Assembly (NCBI GenBank): GCA_951813015.1
Contig: CATOTG010000011.1
Coordinates: forward strand, 83,843 to 129,888
Direction of reading: 5' to 3'
Length of the DNA stretch: 46,046 nt
DNA from: an uncultured Thermoanaerobaculia bacterium
GTDB lineage: Bacteria > Acidobacteriota > Thermoanaerobaculia > Multivoradales > Multivoraceae
Shown here: positions 39,692 through 46,046 of the stretch, one piece after another
Position numbering within the stretch: the first letter of the stretch is position 1
How the letters are laid out: every line of letters starts with the position of its first letter
Program-made: the position numbers and the translations under genes
Notes under the pieces: generated by a model
Database searches by the model: none
Seen by the model: only the letters and a program-made list of their open reading frames with translations
Told to the model about the DNA's origin: nothing

Positions 39692-42313
39692 ATGAGATTC
39701 ACCTTCCCGCAAATCCTTCTGGTCGTTGTCGCGGCCGGCGCCGCAGTTGCGGCGCAGGCCCAGCAGCCGGTGCAACAGGAACAGGCAGAACTCAAGGGCG
39801 TCTACAGCTTCGTCGGCGCTCTGGACGGCGAGGCGACCCTGTTCGCTGCCCGCTCGGGTGCGCAGAGCGAGTTGGAGATCCATCTGCCGATCCTGCGCGG
39901 GGACCGGATCTGGACGCGACCCTACGGCCGCCTGGCCGTGCTGATGTCCGACCGCTCGATCCTGGCCCTCGACCATGACAGCGATGTCACCTTCACCCAG
40001 ATCGCCGGCTCTCCGGATGCCGACGACGTGGACTCCCTCTACGTTCTGCACCGCGGCCGCCTGAGCCTGGACGTCGCGGACCACCTCGTGGATTCCGAGT
40101 TGCCCGCCGTCGACACGACGAATGCCAGGATCTACGCCAGGCAGCAGGGCCGCTACCAGGTCGAGAGCGACGGCGACGCCTGGACCGAAGTCGCGGTCCT
40201 GGAAGGGTTCGCCGAGATCGTCACGCAGCGGGGTTCGGTGATCGTCCGCGGTGGCGAAGCGCTCCGGGTGCAGGGACTCGACGACCCCTGGATCGAGCTC
40301 CAGAACGGCGTCGGCGCCGCCGCCGCGGCGCTGGATGAGTGGACGGATGGGCGCCGAGCCCGCCTCGCGGCCTATGCGGCGGTCGATGCCAACGGCTACG
40401 GCTCCGCGCTGGCCAGCCACGGCAACTGGGTCGAAATCGAGGATCGCCAGGCCTGGAAGCCCGAGGTCGAAGACGACTGGCAGCCCTACAGCCGGGGCCG
40501 CTGGACGGACACGCCGGCCGGACTGTACTGGGTCGCCCGGGATCCCTGGGGCCCGCTCACCTACCACTACGGCAGCTGGAACCTGTACCCCGGCCATGGC
40601 TGGCTCTGGTTCCCGAGCTCCATCTACTCCCCCAGCCACGTGTACTGGTACTGGGGGCCGTCCTATGTCGGATGGATCCCCCGGGGCTACTACCAGCGCT
40701 ACTACGGCGGGCTGGGCTTTGGTCTGCGCCGCGGTCTGTACGGATGGGCCGGGGGCTTCTGGGATCCCTTCAACACCTGGATCTTCTGTCCCTCCGGATA
40801 CCTGGGCTACGGCCGCGGCTACACCTACGGCCGCTCCCTGCGCCGCCGGCATCCGAAGCTCTCCCGCGGCATCATCACGACGGACACGAACGGAATCGAC
40901 TACCGAAACTGGCGGAACCCCGATGCCGCCCGGCAGGTGCTGCTCTCGAAGCGCCCTCCCCTGTCCGAAAGCCAACTCCCCGACGTGACCGACTTCGTTG
41001 CCCGCAGGGCAGACCTGACCGAGTCTCTCCAGAGGAGGCTCGTACGGGACGACACCCAATCGCGGTCCGTAACCGTCACCGGCGGCCCCTCCGGCAGCGG
41101 TAGCCAGGGTCTCGTCGGCGTCACCGCCGGAGGCGTCAGGGCAGCTCCCGTCGCACGAGTGACGGGCGCCGGGGGAAGCTCCGGTTCAGGTGTCGCGGTT
41201 CGGCGAACCGGCGCCGGCCAGCTTCGGCCCGCGGGCAGTGGTACGGCCGAAAGCACGCCCCAACTGCGGCGCGCCGGTTCGGTTCCCACCGACGCGGCGG
41301 AGCCCTCCGACGCCGTAACCCGTGTCCGACGAGCGGACACCCCCGGACCCGCGAGCGTCAGCAGCGGAGGCGTCAAGGCGGCGCCCGCGCCGAGAGCGGC
41401 GGTCAAAGCCGACGAACCGGGACAGGCCGGCGCCGTGGCGCCGACCCGCGTGGCCACGCCACGTTCCAGCGGAGGAACGCTCGACCGCAGTAGGAGGCCG
41501 ACGCCGGGACGGCGCGTGCTCGACGCGATTCGCGGACGCGACGCGGCGCCGGTTCAACCCCGAACGGCGGCTCCTGCTTCCGGACGGCCGGAACGGGTCA
41601 ACACACCCCGGTCGGCAACACCGCCCCGCACCAGGGCCACAACGCCGAGGACCTCCAGGCCGGCGACCCCGCCGACCCGCACACGGTCTGCGCCGCCACG
41701 GACCTCCAGGCCGGCGACCCCGCCGACCCGCACACGGTCTGCGCCGCCACGGACCTCCAGGCCGGCGACCCCGCCGACCCGCACCAAGTCCGCACCGCCG
41801 AGGACCTCCAGGCCATCGACCCCGCCGACCCGCACCAAGTCCGCACCGCCGAGGACCTCCAGGCCATCGACCCCGCCGACCCGCACCAAGTCCGCACCGC
41901 CGCGGACCTCCAGGCCGGCGACCCCGCCGACCCGCACCAAGTCCGCACCGCCGAGGACCTCCAGGCCGGCGACCCCGCCGACCCGCACCAAGTCCGCACC
42001 CCCGAGGACCTCCAGGCCATCGACCCCACCGACCCGCACCAAGTCCGCACCGCCGAGGACCTCCAGGCCGGCGACCCCACCGACGCGCACCCGGTCCACG
42101 CCGACGCGGACGTCCAGGCCGCGGTCCACGCCGGCCCCACGGACACGGTCGACACCTCGAACCGCCTCGCCGCGGTCGTCCTCGCCGCCGGCGCGCAGCT
42201 ACTCGCCACCGTCCAGCTCCTCCGCGCCGAGGGCTTCGTCGCCGCCACCCACGGCGTCCTCATCGTCGTCGCCGCCCAGCGGCAGCGGCCGCACGCCTCC
42301 CCGTCTTCCCTGA
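39692..42313 (+). CDS. FecR-domain, DUF6600-like exported protein with Pro/Thr/Arg repeats
   Basis: An 873-residue exported protein. It has a signal peptide (FPQILLVVVAAGAAVAAQA), a FecR-like beta domain at about residues 35-200 (LPILRGDRIWTRPYGRLAVL, RYQVESDGDAWTEVAVLEGF), then an aromatic segment at about 240-370 in the style of DUF6600 (DDWQPYSRGRWTDTPAGLYW, YHYGSWNLYPGHGWLWFP, WGPSYVGWIPRGYY). The C-terminal half is disordered and basic, with about nine copies of a 17-residue unit of the type PPRTSRPATPPTRTRSA, then a Ser/Pro tail. The start has GGAGG upstream. A sigma-54 promoter precedes it. The function is unknown; a cell-envelope role is likely. Confidence 0.8.
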   Translation: MRFTFPQILLVVVAAGAAVAAQAQQPVQQEQAELKGVYSFVGALDGEATLFAARSGAQSELEIHLPILRGDRIWTRPYGRLAVLMSDRSILALDHDSDVTFTQIAGSPDADDVDSLYVLHRGRLSLDVADHLVDSELPAVDTTNARIYARQQGRYQVESDGDAWTEVAVLEGFAEIVTQRGSVIVRGGEALRVQGLDDPWIELQNGVGAAAAALDEWTDGRRARLAAYAAVDANGYGSALASHGNWVEIEDRQAWKPEVEDDWQPYSRGRWTDTPAGLYWVARDPWGPLTYHYGSWNLYPGHGWLWFPSSIYSPSHVYWYWGPSYVGWIPRGYYQRYYGGLGFGLRRGLYGWAGGFWDPFNTWIFCPSGYLGYGRGYTYGRSLRRRHPKLSRGIITTDTNGIDYRNWRNPDAARQVLLSKRPPLSESQLPDVTDFVARRADLTESLQRRLVRDDTQSRSVTVTGGPSGSGSQGLVGVTAGGVRAAPVARVTGAGGSSGSGVAVRRTGAGQLRPAGSGTAESTPQLRRAGSVPTDAAEPSDAVTRVRRADTPGPASVSSGGVKAAPAPRAAVKADEPGQAGAVAPTRVATPRSSGGTLDRSRRPTPGRRVLDAIRGRDAAPVQPRTAAPASGRPERVNTPRSATPPRTRATTPRTSRPATPPTRTRSAPPRTSRPATPPTRTRSAPPRTSRPATPPTRTKSAPPRTSRPSTPPTRTKSAPPRTSRPSTPPTRTKSAPPRTSRPATPPTRTKSAPPRTSRPATPPTRTKSAPPRTSRPSTPPTRTKSAPPRTSRPATPPTRTRSTPTRTSRPRSTPAPRTRSTPRTASPRSSSPPARSYSPPSSSSAPRASSPPPTASSSSSPPSGSGRTPPRLP
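41648..42106 (+). repeat. 51-bp coding repeat, about nine copies
   Basis: Each unit encodes 17 residues of the type PPRTSRPATPPTRTRSA, varying at Ala/Ser and Arg/Lys positions. Consecutive copies are nearly identical in DNA as well, suggesting recent expansion or gene conversion. The array also leaves long open frames on the minus strand, which are by-products. Confidence 0.93.
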
Positions 42314-42453
42314 ACCCCCGGTGCGCCCGATGACGGCCGCACGGACTGACTGAAGGGGCACCCTGGCCGGCGCCACCCGAGTGCAACAGCGACAGCGTTC
42401 GCGGGACCTGGCAGCCCGTAAGATGCGTCTCCCATGAAGGCTCGTTCCTGATC

Positions 42454-42768
42454 ATGCGCCGGGCGTTCGCCTGGTCCACTCTGCTCCGCGTTCTGTTCGT
42501 CATCTACTGCGTCGAGGCGGGCCTGTTCCTGGTCATCGCGCCCTGGCGGGAGTTCTGGAGCCTGCTGGTCAGCAGATCGGCGCTTTCCCAGGCGCACCTG
42601 GGAAGCGTCCTCATGCTGCCGTGGGTCCGCGGCGCAGTCAGCGGATTCGGGCTGATTCACCTCATCTGGGGTATCCACGACCTGGAACGCATCCTGCTTG
42701 GCAGGCGTGCGGGCAACCGGAAAGCGTCGGTCCCGGAGCCCCGATCGAGCACGAGGACGGCACGGTGA
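42454..42768 (+). CDS. Small membrane protein, function unknown
   Basis: A 104-residue protein with two likely membrane segments (LLRVLFVIYCVEAGLFLVIA and a second around WVRGAVSGFGLIHLIWGI) and a charged C-terminus. No family is recognised. The last 64 coding bases (from 42705) belong to a direct repeat whose second copy lies just beyond the stop, so the C-terminal residues GRRAGNRKASVPEP recur out of the gene as HNREASVPEP in another frame. Confidence 0.7.
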   Translation: MRRAFAWSTLLRVLFVIYCVEAGLFLVIAPWREFWSLLVSRSALSQAHLGSVLMLPWVRGAVSGFGLIHLIWGIHDLERILLGRRAGNRKASVPEPRSSTRTAR

Positions 42769-42814
42769 CCGTCACGGCGTGCGGGCACAACCGGGAAGCG
42801 TCGGTCCCGGAGCC
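42705..42814. repeat. 72-base direct duplication of the small membrane protein gene's 3' end
   Basis: The copies 42705-42740 and 42777-42814 both read GCGTGCGGGC, then AACCGG, then AAGCGTCGGTCCCGGAGCC, with two small differences. The first copy is inside the gene's last codons; the second lies between its stop and thiE, a few bases before the thiE ATG. Confidence 0.88.
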
Positions 42815-42826
42815 GGACCGGGCCGG

Positions 42827-43456
42827 ATGAAACAGACCGCCGGGATTCCGGACCTGATGGCCATCACCGATCGTCGCCTGTGCGGCGGGGCATCCGGTCT
42901 GAGGCGCTGGGCCCTTTCGTTGCCGGCCGGGACCTCGATTCAGCTTCGCGAGAAGGACCTGGAACCCGAAGCGCTCGTCGAGATCGGTCGGACGCTGCGA
43001 GCGGTCGCGGCCGGTCTCCTGATCGTCAACGGCAGCGTGGAAGTGGCCGTCTCCTGCGGCGCCGACGGGGTCCACCTGCGATCCGACCAACCATGGGACG
43101 AGGCCGCCCCGGCCGTCCGCCGACAGGGTCTTCTTCTCGGCGTGTCGACCCACAGCCACCGGGAGGTCGGGGCCGCGGTCGCCGCCGGCGCCGACTACGC
43201 CCTCTTCGGCCCCGTGTTCGCCACGCCCGAGAAGGTTCGATACGGCGCGCCCCAGGGTCTCGAACGACTCGAGCGGGCAACCCAGGGCGACCTCCCCGTC
43301 CTCGCGGTAGGCGGCGTCGCTGCCTGCAACGCGGCGCTGCTGGCCCGCGCGGGCGCCCACGGCGTCGCCGCCATCCGGGCCTTCGCCGAGCCCGACACGG
43401 CCAAGGCTCTCACCAGTGCGTGGGCAGTCGCGACTGGTACGATCCCGACCTCGTGA
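42827..43456 (+). CDS. thiE: Thiamine-phosphate synthase/TenI family protein
   Basis: ThiE joins the pyrimidine and thiazole parts of thiamine; its relative TenI isomerises the thiazole. The 209-residue product has TSIQLREKDLEPEALVEIG, GADGVHLRSDQP, GVSTHSHREVGAAVAAGADY, FGPVFATPEKVRYG and VLAVGGVAA. Where ThiE has NDxxxxA with a magnesium-binding aspartate, this protein reads NGSVEVA, and the later GQED-type site is altered, so TenI-like activity is possible. No other thi genes or TPP riboswitch are visible. It overlaps lspA by four bases. Confidence 0.75.
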   Translation: MKQTAGIPDLMAITDRRLCGGASGLRRWALSLPAGTSIQLREKDLEPEALVEIGRTLRAVAAGLLIVNGSVEVAVSCGADGVHLRSDQPWDEAAPAVRRQGLLLGVSTHSHREVGAAVAAGADYALFGPVFATPEKVRYGAPQGLERLERATQGDLPVLAVGGVAACNAALLARAGAHGVAAIRAFAEPDTAKALTSAWAVATGTIPTS

Positions 43457-43983
43457 AGTCCAGATTCCTCGTCCTCTCCGCGTGCGTCCTGGCGCTCGAT
43501 CAGTGGACCAAGTTGTGGGTCGAGACCAGCTTCGAGCTCCACGGACGCCTGACGGTCCTTCCGGGCTTCTTCGATCTGGTTTACGTCCGGAACACCGGCA
43601 TCGCCTTCGGGCTGTTCCCTGCCGGCGGCGAGCTGGCGGGCACCCTTCTGCTGACGGCCCTCGGCTTCGCCGCGCTGGTCGTTGTCTCGCTCTACTTCCG
43701 CGCGACATCCGAGCGGGAGCCGCTTCTGCTGCTCTCCCTTTCCCTCGTGCTCGGAGGCGCCGTCGGCAACCTGGTCGACCGGTTACTCATGCGAGCCGTG
43801 ACGGACTTCCTCGACGTCTACGTCGGCAGCTACCATTGGCCGGCGTTCAACGTGGCTGACAGCGGAGTGACGGTCGGGATCGTCCTGATGCTGGCGCACA
43901 GTTTCGGACCCCGGTTTCGGCGGCATCCGAACGCGGCGGAAACGAGCCGCCACGGGTTGGTCCAGGCCCGAACATCGAAGTGA
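43453..43983 (+). CDS. lspA: Lipoprotein signal peptidase
   Basis: LspA (signal peptidase II) cleaves lipoprotein signals in the inner membrane. The 176-residue product has four membrane segments and both catalytic aspartates, in GNLVDRLLM and FNVADSGVTVG. The YVRNTGIAFGLFPAGGEL segment is also typical. The start is GTG 43453, overlapping the thiE stop (GTGA). It overlaps rluD by four bases at the 3' end. Confidence 0.95.
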   Translation: MKSRFLVLSACVLALDQWTKLWVETSFELHGRLTVLPGFFDLVYVRNTGIAFGLFPAGGELAGTLLLTALGFAALVVVSLYFRATSEREPLLLLSLSLVLGGAVGNLVDRLLMRAVTDFLDVYVGSYHWPAFNVADSGVTVGIVLMLAHSFGPRFRRHPNAAETSRHGLVQARTSK

Positions 43984-45020
43984 ACCCGTCCGGCCGGGGC
44001 CCGTCGCCAGCCCGGGACGCTCCCGAACGCCCCACGCCGCGGCAACACCTGAACGCGCCGGCGGACGCCGCCGGTGAACGGATCGACCGCTACCTGGCGC
44101 GAGTTCTCGACCTGTCTCGCAGCCAGGTCCAGAACCTGCTCCGCGACGGCCGCGTGACCGTGAACGGAGCGCCGCTCAAGTCTTCCTACCTGCTGCGGGG
44201 CAACGAACGAATCGACTGCCGGATTCCGCCGCCCCGGCCCACGGCCCTGACGCCCGAAGCCGAGCCGATTCGACTGCTGCACGAGGATGAGCATGTGCTG
44301 GTGCTCGACAAACCGGCCGGCCTGATCGTCCATCCGGGCTCGGGCGTTCGCAGCGGCACCCTCGTGAACCGGCTTCTGCATCACTATCCCGAGATCGGCG
44401 CCGTCGGATCGGCGGAGCGCCCGGGAATCGTCCACCGCCTGGACAGGGGCACCAGTGGCGCTCTGGCCATCGCCCGCACGGACACGGCGTACCGCGCGCT
44501 GAGCCGCGCCTTCGCCGAACGAGAAGTCGGCAAGTTGTACGTCGCGGTCGTCTACGGCCGGCCGGATCCCATAACCGGAACGATCGACCGACCGATCGGC
44601 CGCCACCCCACCGCCCGCACCCGCATGGCCATCGTCCCGGAATCCCGCGGGGGCCGTCCCGCGAAAACCCGTTATCGCGCACTCGCCTCAGGATCGGGCG
44701 TTTCGCTTCTGGCGGTTGAACTCCTTACCGGGAGAACGCACCAGATCCGGGTCCATTGCAAGGCGATCGGCCATCCTCTGATTGGCGACCCCGCCTACGG
44801 CGAGCAGCGCTGGCGTGGCCTGGCGCCGGCGCTGCGGCGTCGCCTTCGGGAGTTTCCACGACCCGCGCTGCACGCCCGGACGCTGACGCTTCCCGCTGTC
44901 GCCGGCTCACCTGCAGCAAGCTACACGGCACCCGTCCCGCCGGATCTGAGGGAACTCTGCGGCGCCTGCGGTCTGGCGCCCGGCCTGCCCGCGGACGAGG
45001 CCGAGGAACCGAGCCTCTGA
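43980..45020 (+). CDS. rluD: RluA/RluD family pseudouridine synthase
   Basis: The enzyme converts specific uridines in 23S rRNA (or tRNA) to pseudouridine. The 346-residue product has an N-terminal S4 RNA-binding domain (ERIDRYLARVLDLSRSQVQN) and the catalytic core with HRLDRGTSGALAIART, whose aspartate is the nucleophile, and RTHQIRVHCKAIGHPLIGDP. The GTG start overlaps the lspA stop (GTGA). The order lspA-rluD is common. RluD is the best guess, but RluC and RluA cannot be ruled out by sequence alone. Confidence 0.93.
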   Translation: MNPSGRGPSPARDAPERPTPRQHLNAPADAAGERIDRYLARVLDLSRSQVQNLLRDGRVTVNGAPLKSSYLLRGNERIDCRIPPPRPTALTPEAEPIRLLHEDEHVLVLDKPAGLIVHPGSGVRSGTLVNRLLHHYPEIGAVGSAERPGIVHRLDRGTSGALAIARTDTAYRALSRAFAEREVGKLYVAVVYGRPDPITGTIDRPIGRHPTARTRMAIVPESRGGRPAKTRYRALASGSGVSLLAVELLTGRTHQIRVHCKAIGHPLIGDPAYGEQRWRGLAPALRRRLREFPRPALHARTLTLPAVAGSPAASYTAPVPPDLRELCGACGLAPGLPADEAEEPSL

Positions 45021-45029
45021 CACTAGCTG

Positions 45030-45497
45030 CTAGGAACCGCCGGACTCCACGACTCCTCCCGCGAAGTCCCGGGCCGCCGGCGATTCGATCGCAAGTGTCC
45101 CGCTCATCTCGATTCTGCCGTTGCAGACTCCGCCCTCGGCGATCGATACGAGGGGCGCTGCCAGATTTCCCTCGATCGATCCGGGAGGGACTACCTCGAT
45201 CTTCTCCGTCGCCCGCACGTTGCCTTCCACCTTGCCGGAAATCTTGACCGATTGCGCTGTGACGTCGCCATGGATCCGCCCTCGGCGACCGAGAACGAAC
45301 CGCCCCTTGAGCTCGACGCTCCCCTCCAGAGTGCCGTCGACCAGAACCTCCGTTTCTCCGGAGATGCTGCCCTCGATATGGGAGCCCGCCGCGATGTAGG
45401 TACGGGCCGGCGCCGCCGAAGTCGACCTCACATCACCTGAGGGCGTCGACGCGACCTGCACCGCCGACTCGTCGGAATCCTTCTTGAACAACGCCAT
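45030..45497 (-). CDS. Bactofilin family cytoskeletal protein
   Basis: Bactofilins form membrane-associated filaments that guide cell shape, stalks or polarity. The 155-residue product opens with MALFKKDSDES, a typical N-terminus, and has the six-turn beta-helix pattern: YIAAGSHIEGSISGETEVLV, DGTLEGSVELKGRFVLG, RIHGDVTAQSVKISGKVEGN and SIEGNLAAPLVSIAEGGV. ATG 45497 has GGGAG nine bases upstream. It converges on rluD with a nine-base gap, and follows tRNA-Gly(CCC) on the same strand. Confidence 0.93.
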   Translation of the reverse strand: MALFKKDSDESAVQVASTPSGDVRSTSAAPARTYIAAGSHIEGSISGETEVLVDGTLEGSVELKGRFVLGRRGRIHGDVTAQSVKISGKVEGNVRATEKIEVVPPGSIEGNLAAPLVSIAEGGVCNGRIEMSGTLAIESPAARDFAGGVVESGGS

Positions 45498-45554
45498 CTG
45501 TGTTTTCTCCCGGTACCCGACGCAGCAGGGACGATAGCCGCCCAAACGTGCGGC

Positions 45555-45630
45555 TGGAGCGGGCAACGGGACTCGAACCCGCGACATCCAGCTTGGGAAG
45601 CTGGCACTCTACCAACTGAGTTATGCCCGC
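45555..45630 (-). tRNA. tRNA-Gly (anticodon CCC)
   Basis: Acceptor arms GCGGGCA and TGCCCGC, D-arm AACTCAGTTGGTAGAGT, anticodon loop TTCCCAA (CCC), T-loop GTTCGAG, discriminator U and an encoded CCA. It sits 58 bases upstream of bactofilin on the same strand, so the two may share a transcript. Confidence 0.96.
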
Positions 45631-45650
45631 CAAGAGCTGCGCGGACCGTC

Positions 45651-45680
45651 AAGGTAACCCAGCCACTCGCAAGCGGTCAA
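45651..45680 (-). promoter_or_regulatory. Possible promoter of tRNA-Gly(CCC)
   Basis: On the minus strand it reads TTGACC, 18 bases, then TACCTT, 21 bases upstream of the tRNA. The -35 is good but the -10 is weak. The 18-base spacing is the same as at the carD and tRNA cluster promoters. Confidence 0.35.
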
Positions 45681-45759
45681 GCGCCCTCCGAGGCCTGGAC
45701 GAGCGCGCCGCGCTATGATGTTCCGCCAAGCCCTTCCGCGCCCCCGGCCGGCTCCCTCG

Positions 45760-46032
45760 ATGGCTACAAGCTCCTCGCACCGGAATCAGCCCCTCTACTT
45801 CTTCCCGGAGCGGCGCGTGACCGCCGAGGAGCTGGATCTGATGCTCCATGGCGAGAGTCGAAGCGAACGGTGCTACGCCGTCTCCTGCATGCTCCGGTAT
45901 GCCCAGTGGGAGGACATATGGGACTATGTTTCGCGGGACGAAGTGCGTGACCTGTTCGACGATCTCGACCTCTCGGACAGCCTCCGCGCCGCCTGGGCGC
46001 GCATGCTGAAGATCGAAACCGTCGCCACCTGA
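45760..46032 (+). CDS. Small hypothetical protein
   Basis: A 90-residue soluble protein from ATG 45760 (an upstream in-frame ATG at 45715 would add 15 Pro- and Arg-rich residues). It contains PLYFFPERRVTAEELDLMLH, a single cysteine-tyrosine stretch ERCYAVSCMLRYAQWEDIW and an acidic C-terminal helix EVRDLFDDLDLSDSLRAAWA. I do not recognise a family. It is divergent from tRNA-Gly(CCC); the space between holds that tRNA's candidate promoter. Confidence 0.65.
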   Translation: MATSSSHRNQPLYFFPERRVTAEELDLMLHGESRSERCYAVSCMLRYAQWEDIWDYVSRDEVRDLFDDLDLSDSLRAAWARMLKIETVAT

Positions 46033-46046
46033 GGGGTGGTCGGCCG

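Noticed and set aside
41554..42503. Long minus-strand open frames with repeats such as GGADLVRVGGVAGLEVL
   Set aside because: They are the reverse reading of the 51-bp coding repeat of the FecR-like gene, which has a signal peptide, known-type domains and a good ribosome site on the plus strand.
3391..42814. Insertion sequences or transposons as the source of the repeats
   Set aside because: No transposase gene, terminal inverted repeats or target duplications were seen anywhere in the window.
42769..42826. TPP riboswitch before thiE
   Set aside because: The leader consists of the duplicated gene end and lacks the conserved thi-box sequences.

Overview
The window is GC-rich bacterial chromosome, densely packed and made almost entirely of housekeeping genes. 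It looks Gram-negative: it has a Tol/Ton motor (tolQ, tolR, a TonB/TolA-like protein), LPS export genes (a fused lptF-lptG, lptB, a large lptC/lptA-like gene), a TolC-family protein and lipoprotein signal peptidase. The fused Lpt genes, CarD, bactofilin, the rpoN-PTS cluster and a FecR/DUF6600-type protein point to Acidobacteriota or a similar deep-branching lineage. That placement is inference from gene content; there is no rRNA gene to confirm it.

Layout. 0-1.5 kb (minus): tolQ-tolR-tonB-like. 1.6-3.4 kb (plus): etfB-etfA. 3.6-8.2 kb: a SpoU/TrmH rRNA/tRNA methyltransferase with a frameshift (minus), metK (plus) and an LptF-LptG fusion (minus). 8.6-25.3 kb is one long minus-strand block that starts at carD: a small zinc-ribbon membrane protein, priA, recJ, lptC/A-like, lptB, rpoN, ptsN, rapZ, a mannose-type EIIA, HPr, EI (ptsI), miaB, a bifunctional nuclease and parB. 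Most junctions overlap by 1-14 bases, which suggests translational coupling. No sugar permease is present, so these PTS proteins look regulatory. 25.6-31 kb: tRNA-Leu(CAA), a TolC-like gene, purC, alr and dnaB. 31.2-36.1 kb: an unrecognised outer-membrane-like protein, an enoyl-CoA hydratase, feoA-feoB, and a Gly-Cys-Leu tRNA cluster with a clear sigma-70-type promoter. 36.3-39.4 kb (minus): def, a lipoprotein, cysS and yraN. 39.7-46 kb: a FecR/DUF6600-like protein with a 51-bp coding repeat behind a near-consensus sigma-54 promoter, a small membrane protein, a thiE/tenI-like gene, lspA and rluD, then bactofilin and tRNA-Gly(CCC) on the minus strand and a small unknown gene.

The most unusual signal is repeated structure at the 3' ends of genes. 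At four separate loci (spoU, parB, feoB and the small membrane protein at 42.5 kb) the last coding bases and stop region are copied in the adjoining spacer at a spacing of about 70-160 bp. The units differ between loci but the geometry is the same, which suggests a recurrent process that duplicates gene ends.

Three conserved genes in the first 12 kb (spoU, miaB, ptsI) each carry one single-base frameshift. Sequencing or assembly error is the simplest explanation and should be excluded before they are called pseudogenes.
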